A stretch of DNA of 6,817 nt from Cyanobacteria bacterium K_DeepCast_35m_m2_023. Lineage in GTDB: Bacteria > Cyanobacteriota > Cyanobacteriia > PCC-6307 > Cyanobiaceae. Where the stretch lies: the NCBI GenBank assembly GCA_016882345.1, contig VGQR01000108.1:1-6817 (forward strand), written 5' to 3'. Made by a program: the position numbers and the translations under genes. Shown here piece after piece: positions 1 through 6,800 of this stretch (position 1 is the stretch's first letter; the number at the start of each line of letters is the position of its first letter). Below the pieces are notes generated by a model. That model was not told the origin of the DNA. It saw only the letters and a list, made by a program, of their open reading frames with translations, and did no database searches.

Positions 1-303
1 GTGGTGTTGACAATTCCAGCACCCAAGACGGCCACGGTCTGGGAATCGGGTTACCGCTGCGACAACCCTTCCACGGCTGCAGGCGGCGATGGTCTGGACT
101 ATGTGCAGAGCGCCTCGCCGCCGGCGCTGAGCCTGTTGGTGACGGATGTCCAGGCTGCCGATCGGTCGGTGCAGGCCGGCCTCAAGCAACTGCGCAGCCT
201 GTGCGGCAAGACCGTGGCCACGGCGGCGCTGGTTCAAACGTTTGGGATCAGTGACGTGGTGACTCCTGATTGGCCGGCGCAGCTGCCGGTGCGATGCCCA
301 TGA
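1..303 (+). CDS. Unrecognised protein, probably the C-terminal part of a longer gene cut by the window edge
   Basis: An open frame runs from the first base to a TGA at 301-303 (100 codons). It begins with GTG GTG TTG at the window edge, so the true start may lie upstream and cannot be judged. Third codon positions are strongly G/C, as in the neighbouring genes. The residue composition (mixed hydrophobic and acidic, a stretch DGLDYVQSASPPALSLLVTD, then a helix-like segment around residues 52-80) looks like real protein. The minus-strand reading of the same bases is rich in Arg, Gln and His, as expected of a shadow. Three Cys (residues 20, 68, 99) are visible, but no family motif. The last 56 bases overlap the 3' end of the convergent cyclase gene. 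I do not recognise the family. Another plus-strand frame is also open up to about position 251, so the frame choice is likely but not certain. Confidence 0.45.
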   Translation: MVLTIPAPKTATVWESGYRCDNPSTAAGGDGLDYVQSASPPALSLLVTDVQAADRSVQAGLKQLRSLCGKTVATAALVQTFGISDVVTPDWPAQLPVRCP

Positions 304-2176
304 GTTCCCAGATCTCCAGCAGCTCCTGACGGCCTCTGACTTGCAGGGTGCCCCAGGCTTTCCACAGCAGTCGCTGGCACCACTGATGGTCTTCGGGGCT
401 GGCCGCTTCGTTGAGCAAGTGGCGGGTGGCGCTCGAGACCAGCACCCGTACCGCCCCGTCGTGATGTTGCTTGTCGAGGCTTTCGAGGCGGGAGGCGCAG
501 TTGACCGTGTCGCCGATCACGGCGTACTCAAGCCGTTCACTGCTGCCCATCGAACCAGCCAGCACCTGGCCCGAGTGAATGCCGATGCGCATGCGCATCG
601 CCGGTTGCCCCTCCTCCGTCAGGGTTTCATTGAGCGTGGCCATACCCTGTTGCAGTTGCAGTGCGGCGGCAATCGCCGCACGGGCGTCACGGCCGCTGCC
701 ACCGCTGAGGGGTGCCCCGAACACGCCCAGAAACCCATCACCGGTGAACTTGTTCACCATGCCGCCGTGTTGCGTGATCGCTGGCACACAACAGCCCATG
801 CCGCGGTTGAGCCACGCCAACAACGAGGCCGGCGCCAGGCGTTCGGAAACACTGGTGAAGCTGGCGGTGTCCGCAAACACCACCGTCACCGGCAGCAGTT
901 TTCCTTCAAATTGACCATCGCTCAGCAGGCTGTCCCGTTGGCTCCACAGCTCTTGGGCCACTGCTGGCGAGGTGGTTTGACCCAGCAGACGCTGCACCTG
1001 CCGCTGCTGTTGCTGGGCGATCGCACCGCGTCGCAGCAGGCCGGTCCCACCAAAGATCATCAGTGCCGCCAGGGGCTCCACCATCTCCAACCAAACGTGT
1101 TGCAGCAGAAAACCGATGGCTGCGCCTCCCCAGGTCAGCATCAGCAGGGCCACCATCAGCACGCCGCGGCGGATCGGTGAGATCTGCTCGGCGGCCAGGG
1201 AGCCCAGCAGACAGGCCGACAGCACGATCGCGTTGGTGAGCTGCACGCTGGCGGTCCAGATCTGGGTTTGACCGGGCTGCCACTGCATGTCCTGCAGGGC
1301 CGCCAGGCGCAGGGCATGCAGTTCGACACCGGGCATCAGCATCTGGCTAGCGCCGCCGCGAAAACGGCTGTGGGGCACTTCAAACAGATCGCGCAGCGAC
1401 GGGGCGGTGCTGCCGATCAGCACCACGTTGTGGCGGATCGCGGCGGTCGGTACCTGGCCAGCCAGCAACTGCTGCAAGCTCCAGGTGCGAAAGCTGCCCG
1501 GTTGCAGAAACGGCAACATCTGTTGGTAGCCGGCGGCATCGAGGCTGTAGTACCCACCCGAGTCGGCTCCAAGCCAGGACCCCCGGTCAGCAAGCGCCTC
1601 CAATCGCTGCCGCAGCTGCGCGTTGCCTTGGCTGACCTCGAACAGGCGCATCGGCAGGGTCACCATGCTCTCGTCCTGGCCGCCCACATGGACCAGATCG
1701 CGGCGCACGACGCCATCGACATCCAGAACCAGGTCGTTGTAGCCCTGTTGCCTCGCCGGTGATCCGGGTATCGGGCCGATGGCATCGGCCACGTTGAAGA
1801 TCGAGACCAACCTTGGGTTGCGGCGAATCCTTTGCCTGAGGCAGGCCTGATCCGGACCTACGCCCTTGTCGCGGTAGAGGTCGAGGCCAATGGCGGTCGC
1901 CCCATCGGCCGTGAGGCGATCGATCGCCGTGCACAACAGCCCGTCATCGATCGGCCAGCCGTAGGCCGTGATGTCGCCCTCGCTGATGCCGATCAGAACG
2001 ATGGGCCGATCCTGGCCCGAGGCCGCCGGTCTGACCTCGCTTATCAGGTCGTAGGTGAGCAGGTTGACCCCTTCGAGCACCTGGGTCAGCTCAAGACCCC
2101 TCAGCAGCAGCGCCGCAATGCCATAGGGGGCCATCCGCACCAGCAGTTGTTGAATCCGCCGGCGCCGAGCGGCCAT
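248..2176 (-). CDS. CHASE2-domain class III adenylate (nucleotide) cyclase, membrane-bound
   Basis: A 642-residue sensor cyclase predicted to make cAMP from ATP in response to an extracytoplasmic signal. Order of parts: a short basic N-terminus and hydrophobic segment (about 15-40); a CHASE2 sensor region (about 40-300); three closely spaced membrane helices (about 308-328, 338-360, 365-382), the usual CHASE2 exit; a Gln-rich linker (387-400); and the catalytic domain (about 425-620). Visible catalytic residues are metal-binding Asp436 (FADTASFT) and Asp480 (NKFTGDGFLGVFGAP), purine-selecting Lys476, and the transition-state Asn559 and Arg563 (GDTVNCASRLE). The second purine-selecting position (552) is Ala, where Asp or Thr is usual in characterised adenylate cyclases. 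ATP preference is therefore likely from Lys476 but not proven. The ATG start at 2176 lies 4 bases after the speA stop, with only a weak GCAGGG-like ribosome site. The two genes are probably one transcript with coupled translation. Length and domain order match cyanobacterial CHASE2 cyclases. Confidence 0.93.
   Translation of the reverse strand: MAARRRRIQQLLVRMAPYGIAALLLRGLELTQVLEGVNLLTYDLISEVRPAASGQDRPIVLIGISEGDITAYGWPIDDGLLCTAIDRLTADGATAIGLDLYRDKGVGPDQACLRQRIRRNPRLVSIFNVADAIGPIPGSPARQQGYNDLVLDVDGVVRRDLVHVGGQDESMVTLPMRLFEVSQGNAQLRQRLEALADRGSWLGADSGGYYSLDAAGYQQMLPFLQPGSFRTWSLQQLLAGQVPTAAIRHNVVLIGSTAPSLRDLFEVPHSRFRGGASQMLMPGVELHALRLAALQDMQWQPGQTQIWTASVQLTNAIVLSACLLGSLAAEQISPIRRGVLMVALLMLTWGGAAIGFLLQHVWLEMVEPLAALMIFGGTGLLRRGAIAQQQQRQVQRLLGQTTSPAVAQELWSQRDSLLSDGQFEGKLLPVTVVFADTASFTSVSERLAPASLLAWLNRGMGCCVPAITQHGGMVNKFTGDGFLGVFGAPLSGGSGRDARAAIAAALQLQQGMATLNETLTEEGQPAMRMRIGIHSGQVLAGSMGSSERLEYAVIGDTVNCASRLESLDKQHHDGAVRVLVSSATRHLLNEAASPEDHQWCQRLLWKAWGTLQVRGRQELLEIWELMGIAPAAAPANQESPRH
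1017..1024. repeat. HIP1 octamer GCGATCGC
   Basis: An exact copy of the highly iterated palindrome HIP1, which is abundant in many cyanobacterial genomes. It lies inside the cyclase gene. It supports a cyanobacterial origin only weakly, because the base composition is already GC-rich. Confidence 0.6.
1915..1928. repeat. Perfect 14-bp palindrome GGCGATCGATCGCC
   Basis: A perfect inverted repeat that overlaps two partial HIP1 cores (GCGATCG and CGATCGC). It lies inside the CHASE2-coding part of the cyclase gene, so it is most likely a HIP1-like element tolerated by the codons rather than an operator. Confidence 0.4.
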
Positions 2177-2180
2177 GCGA

Positions 2181-4160
2181 TCAGCCCTGCAGGTAGGTGG
2201 TCTGCCCCAGGCTGGCTTCGAGGTGGGCCATCAGGCGGCTGGCTTCGTTGATCTTGAGCTGGCCGCGGCCGATCGCTTCCTCACTGGCCAGCCGCAGGCG
2301 TTCGAGCAGCAGCTCGGGGCTGTGTTCCATGGCTTTGAGCACATCGGCATTGGTGTTGCCGCGCACCACATGGTCCACCTTGTAGCCGCCCGATGCCAGC
2401 AGCCGAATGTGGACCGAATTGGTGCTGCCGAACAGGTTGTGCAGGTTGCCCATCACCTCCTGGTAGGCACCGGCCAGGAACAGCCCCACCCAATAGGGCT
2501 CGCCGGGTCGCAGGCCATGGAGCTCGAGCAGCGGTTTGACCTGGCCCCGGTCGATGAAGCGCCCCAGCTTGCCGTCCGAGTCGCAGGTCAGATCGGCAAA
2601 GCTGCCCAGGGCCGTGGGTTGTTCGTCGAGGCGTTGGATCGGCAGCACCGGAAACAGCTGGTCGATCGCCCAGGTGTCAGGTGCCGAGCGAAAGATCGAG
2701 AGGTTGGCGTAATAGGTGTTTGCGAGCGAGGCGGGGAGCTGGCGCAGCTCAGCGGGCACGGGACCGGCGTCGCTGCTGCCGCCGAGCTCCGGCAGACGGG
2801 CGGCGATCCTCTGGCCGCAGGCTCCGGTGAGCTGTTCGGCCACGGCCCGTTGCGGCAGGTTCAGATACCCCAGCCGGAAGGCGGCCAGGGCATCCTCCTT
2901 GAACTTGAGGGCATCGTTCCAGGCCTCCTGCAGCTGCTCGAGCTCAGTGGCGCGGGCGATGGTCTCCAGGGTCAGGCGCAGGTTGCGCAGGATCAGCGGT
3001 TCATCGGCCGCGGCGACGGGCAGGGGGCTCTGGCGTTGCGCTTCGGCACCCAGCACGTCAAACACCAGCACCGAAAAGTGGCTGGCCAGGGCCCGGCCGC
3101 TCTCACTCACCAGGGTGGGCACCGGCACGGCGTGGGGCTCACAGCATTCGCGCACCGTGGCCACCACATCGTTGGCGTAGTTCTGCAGCGAATAGTTGGT
3201 CGACGCTGCCGTGGCCGTGCGGCTGCCGTCGTAGTCGACCCCCAGGCCGCCGCCCACATCCAGGTAGCCCATCGGCGCCCCCAGGCGGGTCAGCTCGACA
3301 TAGATCTGTCCTGCCTCCTGCAGGGCGTCCTTGAGCACGGCGATGTCGTTGATCTGGCTGCCGATGTGGAAATGCAGCAGCCGCAGTTCGCCCAGCAGGC
3401 CCGCCTCGCGCAGGGCCTCGACGCTGGCCAGCAGATCGGGCAGGGACAGGCCGAATTTGGCCTTGTCGCCCACCGAACTGCCCCAGCGCCCGGTGCTGCG
3501 ACTGGAGAGTCGCGCCCGGATGCCGATCAACGGCGCCGCCCCCAGGTCGCGGCTGGCTTCGATGATCCGGGCCGCTTCATCGGCCTGCTCGAGCACCACC
3601 ACCGGCCGGCGCCCCAGCCGCCGCGCCAGGATCGCCGTCTCGATGTAGCGCCGGTCTTTGGTGCCGTTGCAGATCAGCAGGGCCGCCGGGTCATCGAGCA
3701 GCGACAGGGCGATCAACAGTTCGGCCTTGCTGCCGGCCTCGAGGCCGAAGTGCCAGCGGCGGCCGCTTTCGACCAGTTGCTCGACCACATGGCGCATCTG
3801 GTTGCATTTGACTGGAAATACCCCCTGGTAGCGGCCGCCGTAGCCGTACTGGGCGATCGCGCGTTCGAAGGCGGCGTGCAGGCGTTCGAGCCGGTCCTCG
3901 AGGATGTCGTCAAAACGGATCAGCAGCGGCAGGCTCAGGCCCCGGCCCTGCAGCTCACGCACCAGTTCGACCAGATCGAGTGCCCCACCCCGCTCGCCCT
4001 GGGGTTGCACCATCACATGCCCCCGCTCGCTGACGGTGAAATAGGGCTCCCCCCAGCGGTCGAGGCCATAGAGGGCGGCACCGTCGGCAGCGGTCCAGCT
4101 TGGGGCGGGCAACGGACCGGACGGGCAAGGAAGTCTTGAATTTAGAAGTCTCCGTGACAA
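2181..4160 (-). CDS. speA: Biosynthetic arginine decarboxylase (PLP-dependent, SpeA type)
   Basis: Decarboxylates arginine to agmatine, the first step from arginine to putrescine and spermidine, and also a route of arginine catabolism; cytoplasmic. Features visible in order: the cyanobacterial-type N-terminal stretch ALYGLDRWGEPYF (29-41); the PLP Schiff-base lysine Lys118 in FPVKCNQ; FGLEAGSKAELL (138-149); ICNGTKDRRYIETA (163-176); HFHIGSQI (263-270), with His265 placed to stack on PLP; glycine loop DVGGGLGVDYDG (301-312) and ESGRA (353-357) for the cofactor phosphate; the partner-subunit catalytic motif TCDSDG (525-530, Cys526); and AGAYQEVMGNLHNLFG (563-578). The 659 residues fit the family (about 630-700). 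The longest frame starts at a TTG (4158-4160). The only other start-type codon before the conserved region is TTG at codon 17 (4110-4112). Neither has a convincing ribosome site, so the exact start is uncertain. Divergent from the Fe-S/cNMP gene; immediately upstream of the cyclase. Confidence 0.97.
   Translation of the reverse strand: MSRRLLNSRLPCPSGPLPAPSWTAADGAALYGLDRWGEPYFTVSERGHVMVQPQGERGGALDLVELVRELQGRGLSLPLLIRFDDILEDRLERLHAAFERAIAQYGYGGRYQGVFPVKCNQMRHVVEQLVESGRRWHFGLEAGSKAELLIALSLLDDPAALLICNGTKDRRYIETAILARRLGRRPVVVLEQADEAARIIEASRDLGAAPLIGIRARLSSRSTGRWGSSVGDKAKFGLSLPDLLASVEALREAGLLGELRLLHFHIGSQINDIAVLKDALQEAGQIYVELTRLGAPMGYLDVGGGLGVDYDGSRTATAASTNYSLQNYANDVVATVRECCEPHAVPVPTLVSESGRALASHFSVLVFDVLGAEAQRQSPLPVAAADEPLILRNLRLTLETIARATELEQLQEAWNDALKFKEDALAAFRLGYLNLPQRAVAEQLTGACGQRIAARLPELGGSSDAGPVPAELRQLPASLANTYYANLSIFRSAPDTWAIDQLFPVLPIQRLDEQPTALGSFADLTCDSDGKLGRFIDRGQVKPLLELHGLRPGEPYWVGLFLAGAYQEVMGNLHNLFGSTNSVHIRLLASGGYKVDHVVRGNTNADVLKAMEHSPELLLERLRLASEEAIGRGQLKINEASRLMAHLEASLGQTTYLQG
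3853..3860. repeat. HIP1 octamer GCGATCGC
   Basis: A second exact HIP1 palindrome, inside speA. A rough estimate from base composition gives fewer than one expected copy per window of this size, so two copies are a mild enrichment. Confidence 0.6.
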
Positions 4161-4211
4161 TCTCTGTAAGCCTGCCTAGCAAGACGGAATCTGCCGGCGC
4201 CGAAGGTCCTT
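4161..4211. promoter_or_regulatory. Divergent intergenic gap between speA and the Fe-S/cNMP gene
   Basis: Only 51 bases separate the TTG start of speA (4160) from the GTG start of the opposite gene (4212). Signals for both directions must lie here or inside the two 5' ends. AT-richer patches at 4135-4170 (TTGAATTTAG; GTGACAATCTCTGTAA) stand out against the GC-rich surroundings and are the best place for promoter elements. On the plus strand GTGACA (4154-4159) is followed 17 bases later by TAGCAA (4177-4182), a poor -10. I see no good sigma-70 pair and no clear Crp/SyCRP1 palindrome. If speA really starts further downstream on its strand, the gap would be longer. Confidence 0.4.
4203..4206 (+). 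promoter_or_regulatory. Ribosome binding site supporting the GTG start at 4212
   Basis: AAGG at 4203-4206 lies 5 bases before GTG (4212-4214) and 8 bases before the following TTG (4215-4217). Either could be the start; they differ by one codon. No ATG occurs in this frame until codon 79, beyond the first membrane helix, so the start must be at one of these two codons. Confidence 0.5.
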
Positions 4212-6800
4212 GTGTTGAACTTCACTACTCTGCCGGAGGCGTCGCTGCGGCGCTGGCGCTGGTTGCTGCTGCTCGGCTGGCTGCTGTTGATCGCGTCGCT
4301 GCTGCTGCCGTCGCTGGCCCTGCCCGAGACCTGGACACCCCATTGCGCTGCCGGGGCGCCGCCGCCCTGCGATCTGCATCGCCAACCCGGCAACCGCCTG
4401 TTTTGGGGAGCGGTGGTGCCCGGCGGCGTGCTGCTGATTGGGGTCATGAGCCATGAGCTATGGCGCCGCATCTGCCCCCTGGCCTTTGTGTCGCAGCTGG
4501 GCCGCGCCTTGGGTTGGCAGCGCACCCGAGCTGGCAAGGGCGGCCGCCCTGAGGTGGTCAAGGTCGAGGCCAACTCCTGGCTTGGACGACACCACGTCGA
4601 GTTGCAGTGGAGTCTGTTGATCGCCGGCCTCTGCCTGCGGCTGCTGGTGGTGAACAGCAGTCCTTTGGGCCTGGCGGCACTGCTGCTGGTCACCCTGCTG
4701 GCGGCGGTGCTGGTGGGCTGGGCCTACGGCGGCAAGGCCTGGTGCCAATACATCTGCCCGATGGGTCCCGTCCAGACCGTGCTCACCGGCCTGCGCGGCC
4801 CCCTGGGCAGCACGGCCCACTGGGGCACCAGCTCGCGCGTCACCCAGTCGATGTGCCGCACGATCGGCGCCGACGGCCGTGAGCAGAGCGCCTGTGTGGC
4901 CTGCCAGGCTCCGTGCATCGACATCGATGCCGAGCGCGCCTTTTGGCAGGCCAGCCGCGGCAAGCGCGGTTTGCGCTGGGCCTGGCTCAGCTATCCCGGG
5001 CTGGTGCTGGCCTTCTTCTGGTTGATGGAGGAGAGCGTCGATGGCTCCGATCTGCTGGTCGATCCGATCGGATATCTGCGTTCAGGGGCCTGGGCCTTCG
5101 ATGCGGGGCTGGCGCAGCGGGCCTGGCTGCCCTTGGAGCCGGGCCAGCCGTTGCCGCGGCTGCTGTGGATTCCGCTGGCCCTGACGCTGGCAGCCACGTT
5201 GTCGGTGTGGCTGTTCTCCGCGCTGGAAACGGGGCTGGAGCGCCTCTATCGACGCCAGGGGCAGAGCGAACCGCAGGACCGGGCCCTGCTGCACACACGC
5301 CTGCTGGCGACGTTTGCGGCGATCAACACTTTTTTCTGGTTCGTCGATCCCCTGCAGGGCGCCCTGGGCCTGCAGGGCGGTCAGCTGCTGCGTTCGCTGG
5401 TGCTGACCCTGACGGCTATTGCCCTGTTTCGCAGCTGGTCGCGGGATCAGGCCACTTACCGGCGCGAGAGCAGTAGCGAGAGCCTCAGGCGCCAGTTGCG
5501 CGACCTGCCCGGCCTGGAGGCCGCCCTCGATGGACGCTCGCTCGAGGCCCTGTCGCCAGTTGAGGTGTACACCTTGGTCAAGGCCTTGCCCGCCGTGGGA
5601 CGGCAGCAGGCCGTCGGGGTGTACCGCGGTGTCATGACCGAGATGCTGCGCAGCGGCCGGCTCGAGCGGGCCGCGGCCTTGCTCGAGCTGCAGGACCTGC
5701 GCGATGCCCTGGGCCTCGAGGATGCCGATCACCATGCGGCTGTGCGGTTGCTGGCGGCAGAGCAGCCTGAGCTGTTGCAGCACGATCGCCTGCAGCGCCA
5801 GCGCGATGAGCTGCGGCGCGAGGCGGCCGCCGAAGCCATTGACGAGCTGTTGCGACAGGCCGGCTTGCCGGTTCTCGATCCGGCTCGGCTCTCCCCGGCC
5901 CAGGCGGCTCGTCTGGAGCAGATCGCCGAGACCAGCGGTCTCGAGGCCGAGTCTTGGCAGGCGTTGCTGCAGGGCTTCGGGCCCTCGGGCGAGCTCGAGC
6001 GGCAACGGCTCGCCGGCCTGCGGGACTGCTGGCTGCTGGAAACGACCCTGCAGCAGCCCCTGGCCCAGGCGGCGGTGGCGGATCCTTTGCTGCGGCCCCT
6101 GCTGCAGGTGCTGCGTCAGCGCGCCGCGGACCTGCAGGCTGAGCTGCAGGAGCGTCTCGCCGCGGCCGGGCTGCCGCCTCTGCCGGCAGCCCATGACCCC
6201 CAGAGCGCTGAGCCGCCCGCACTGGGGCAGGTCCTCGAAGGTCTGTGGCGGGATCCCGATCCCGACACGGCGGGTTGGGTGCTGATGCTCGCCCGTGAAC
6301 GCGACCCCGAGCTGGCGGCTCGCCTGCTGCAGACGCCGCGCGATGGCCTGGCTGATTCCCCCTTTCTGGCCAGTCAGCGCCGCGGCGAGGTCGATCCGGA
6401 TCGGGATGAATTCCCCGCGATTGCCGCAGCTGAGCTGTTTGCCGACCTGGCTCCCGAGGGTGTGCTTATGGTGGCGCGCCAGGGCGCATTGCGGTGTCTT
6501 CAGCCGGCCGAGGTGCTGATGCAGCAGGGGGCGGGCAGCGACGCCCTGGCTCTGGTGGTCAGCGGCACGGTGCAGTTGACCAGTCCTGCCGGGCAGCCGG
6601 TGGAGCTGGGCGCGGGGCAGTCGGTTGGGGAAATGGGTGTGATCACCGCGAAACCACGCAACGCCACAGTGCGCGCCGGTGACGCCGGTGCCGAGCTGTT
6701 GATCCTGCCGGCCGCTGCCTTTGAGGCTCTGCTGCAGCGCTCGACCCTATTCAGTCGAGGGTTGTTGGTGCAGCTGGCAGAGCGGCTGGCCCGCGCCTGA
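4212..6800 (+). CDS. Membrane 4Fe-4S protein fused to a helical region and a C-terminal cyclic-nucleotide-binding domain
   Basis: An 862-residue multidomain protein. Residues about 16-36, 63-80, 131-150, 152-171, 255-271, 313-338, 361-380 and 391-408 look like membrane helices. Between them are CP motifs as in NapH/NosR/CcoG-type polyferredoxins: ICPL (Cys88) and WCQYICPMG (Cys178-x3-Cys182-Pro). A loop carries Cys215 and then C-x2-C-x3-C (Cys228, 231, 235), enough for one 4Fe-4S cluster. Cys45 and Cys53, between helices 1 and 2, could form a disulfide. Residues about 420-740 are helical, charged and Ala/Leu/Arg-rich with no known catalytic motif. Residues about 742-862 form a cyclic-nucleotide-binding fold ending in its C-helix. 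The phosphate-binding cassette GEMGVITAKPRNATV (806-820) keeps the ribose-contacting Glu (807), phosphate-contacting Arg (816) and Thr819. There is no DNA-binding helix-turn-helix, so this is not a Crp-type regulator. Likely role: a membrane electron-transfer or redox-sensing protein gated by cAMP or cGMP. Redox partner and substrate are unknown. Predicted starts: GTG 4212 or TTG 4215. Confidence 0.88.
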   Translation: MLNFTTLPEASLRRWRWLLLLGWLLLIASLLLPSLALPETWTPHCAAGAPPPCDLHRQPGNRLFWGAVVPGGVLLIGVMSHELWRRICPLAFVSQLGRALGWQRTRAGKGGRPEVVKVEANSWLGRHHVELQWSLLIAGLCLRLLVVNSSPLGLAALLLVTLLAAVLVGWAYGGKAWCQYICPMGPVQTVLTGLRGPLGSTAHWGTSSRVTQSMCRTIGADGREQSACVACQAPCIDIDAERAFWQASRGKRGLRWAWLSYPGLVLAFFWLMEESVDGSDLLVDPIGYLRSGAWAFDAGLAQRAWLPLEPGQPLPRLLWIPLALTLAATLSVWLFSALETGLERLYRRQGQSEPQDRALLHTRLLATFAAINTFFWFVDPLQGALGLQGGQLLRSLVLTLTAIALFRSWSRDQATYRRESSSESLRRQLRDLPGLEAALDGRSLEALSPVEVYTLVKALPAVGRQQAVGVYRGVMTEMLRSGRLERAAALLELQDLRDALGLEDADHHAAVRLLAAEQPELLQHDRLQRQRDELRREAAAEAIDELLRQAGLPVLDPARLSPAQAARLEQIAETSGLEAESWQALLQGFGPSGELERQRLAGLRDCWLLETTLQQPLAQAAVADPLLRPLLQVLRQRAADLQAELQERLAAAGLPPLPAAHDPQSAEPPALGQVLEGLWRDPDPDTAGWVLMLARERDPELAARLLQTPRDGLADSPFLASQRRGEVDPDRDEFPAIAAAELFADLAPEGVLMVARQGALRCLQPAEVLMQQGAGSDALALVVSGTVQLTSPAGQPVELGAGQSVGEMGVITAKPRNATVRAGDAGAELLILPAAAFEALLQRSTLFSRGLLVQLAERLARA

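Noticed and set aside
263..290. CCGGC...GCCGG inverted repeat near the convergent gene ends as a terminator
   Set aside because: The stem is only 5 bp, lies inside coding sequence, and has no T-run on either strand.
341..1180. 279-codon plus-strand frame opposite the cyclase
   Set aside because: It is antisense to the clear cyclase catalytic domain, and its composition (Gln, His, Arg, Ala) is that of a shadow frame.
2175..4139. 654-codon plus-strand open frame opposite speA
   Set aside because: The minus strand holds a full set of arginine decarboxylase motifs. The plus-strand product is Gln/His/Gly-rich and has no domain; it is open because third positions of speA are so GC-rich.
3955..4182. 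Minus-strand frame starting at TTG 4182 as an alternative or frameshifted speA N-terminus
   Set aside because: It soon becomes Arg/Gly-rich with no SpeA similarity. The conserved ALYGLDRWGEPYF stretch is read in the other frame without interruption.
4212..5450. Naming the membrane part NapH, NosR or CcoG
   Set aside because: It shares the CP and 4Fe-4S motif style, but the Cys spacing (one Cys at ICPL, a single four-Cys cluster) differs from the paired ferredoxin motifs of those families. No nap, nos or cco genes are nearby.
5082..6194. 370-codon minus-strand frame opposite the Fe-S/cNMP gene
   Set aside because: Gln/Leu/Arg-rich low-complexity product, fully antisense to a gene with recognisable Fe-S and cNMP motifs.
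6436..6800. C-terminal domain as a Crp/Fnr transcription regulator
   Set aside because: The protein ends right after the cNMP domain's C-helix. There is no helix-turn-helix, and the N-terminal half is a membrane protein.
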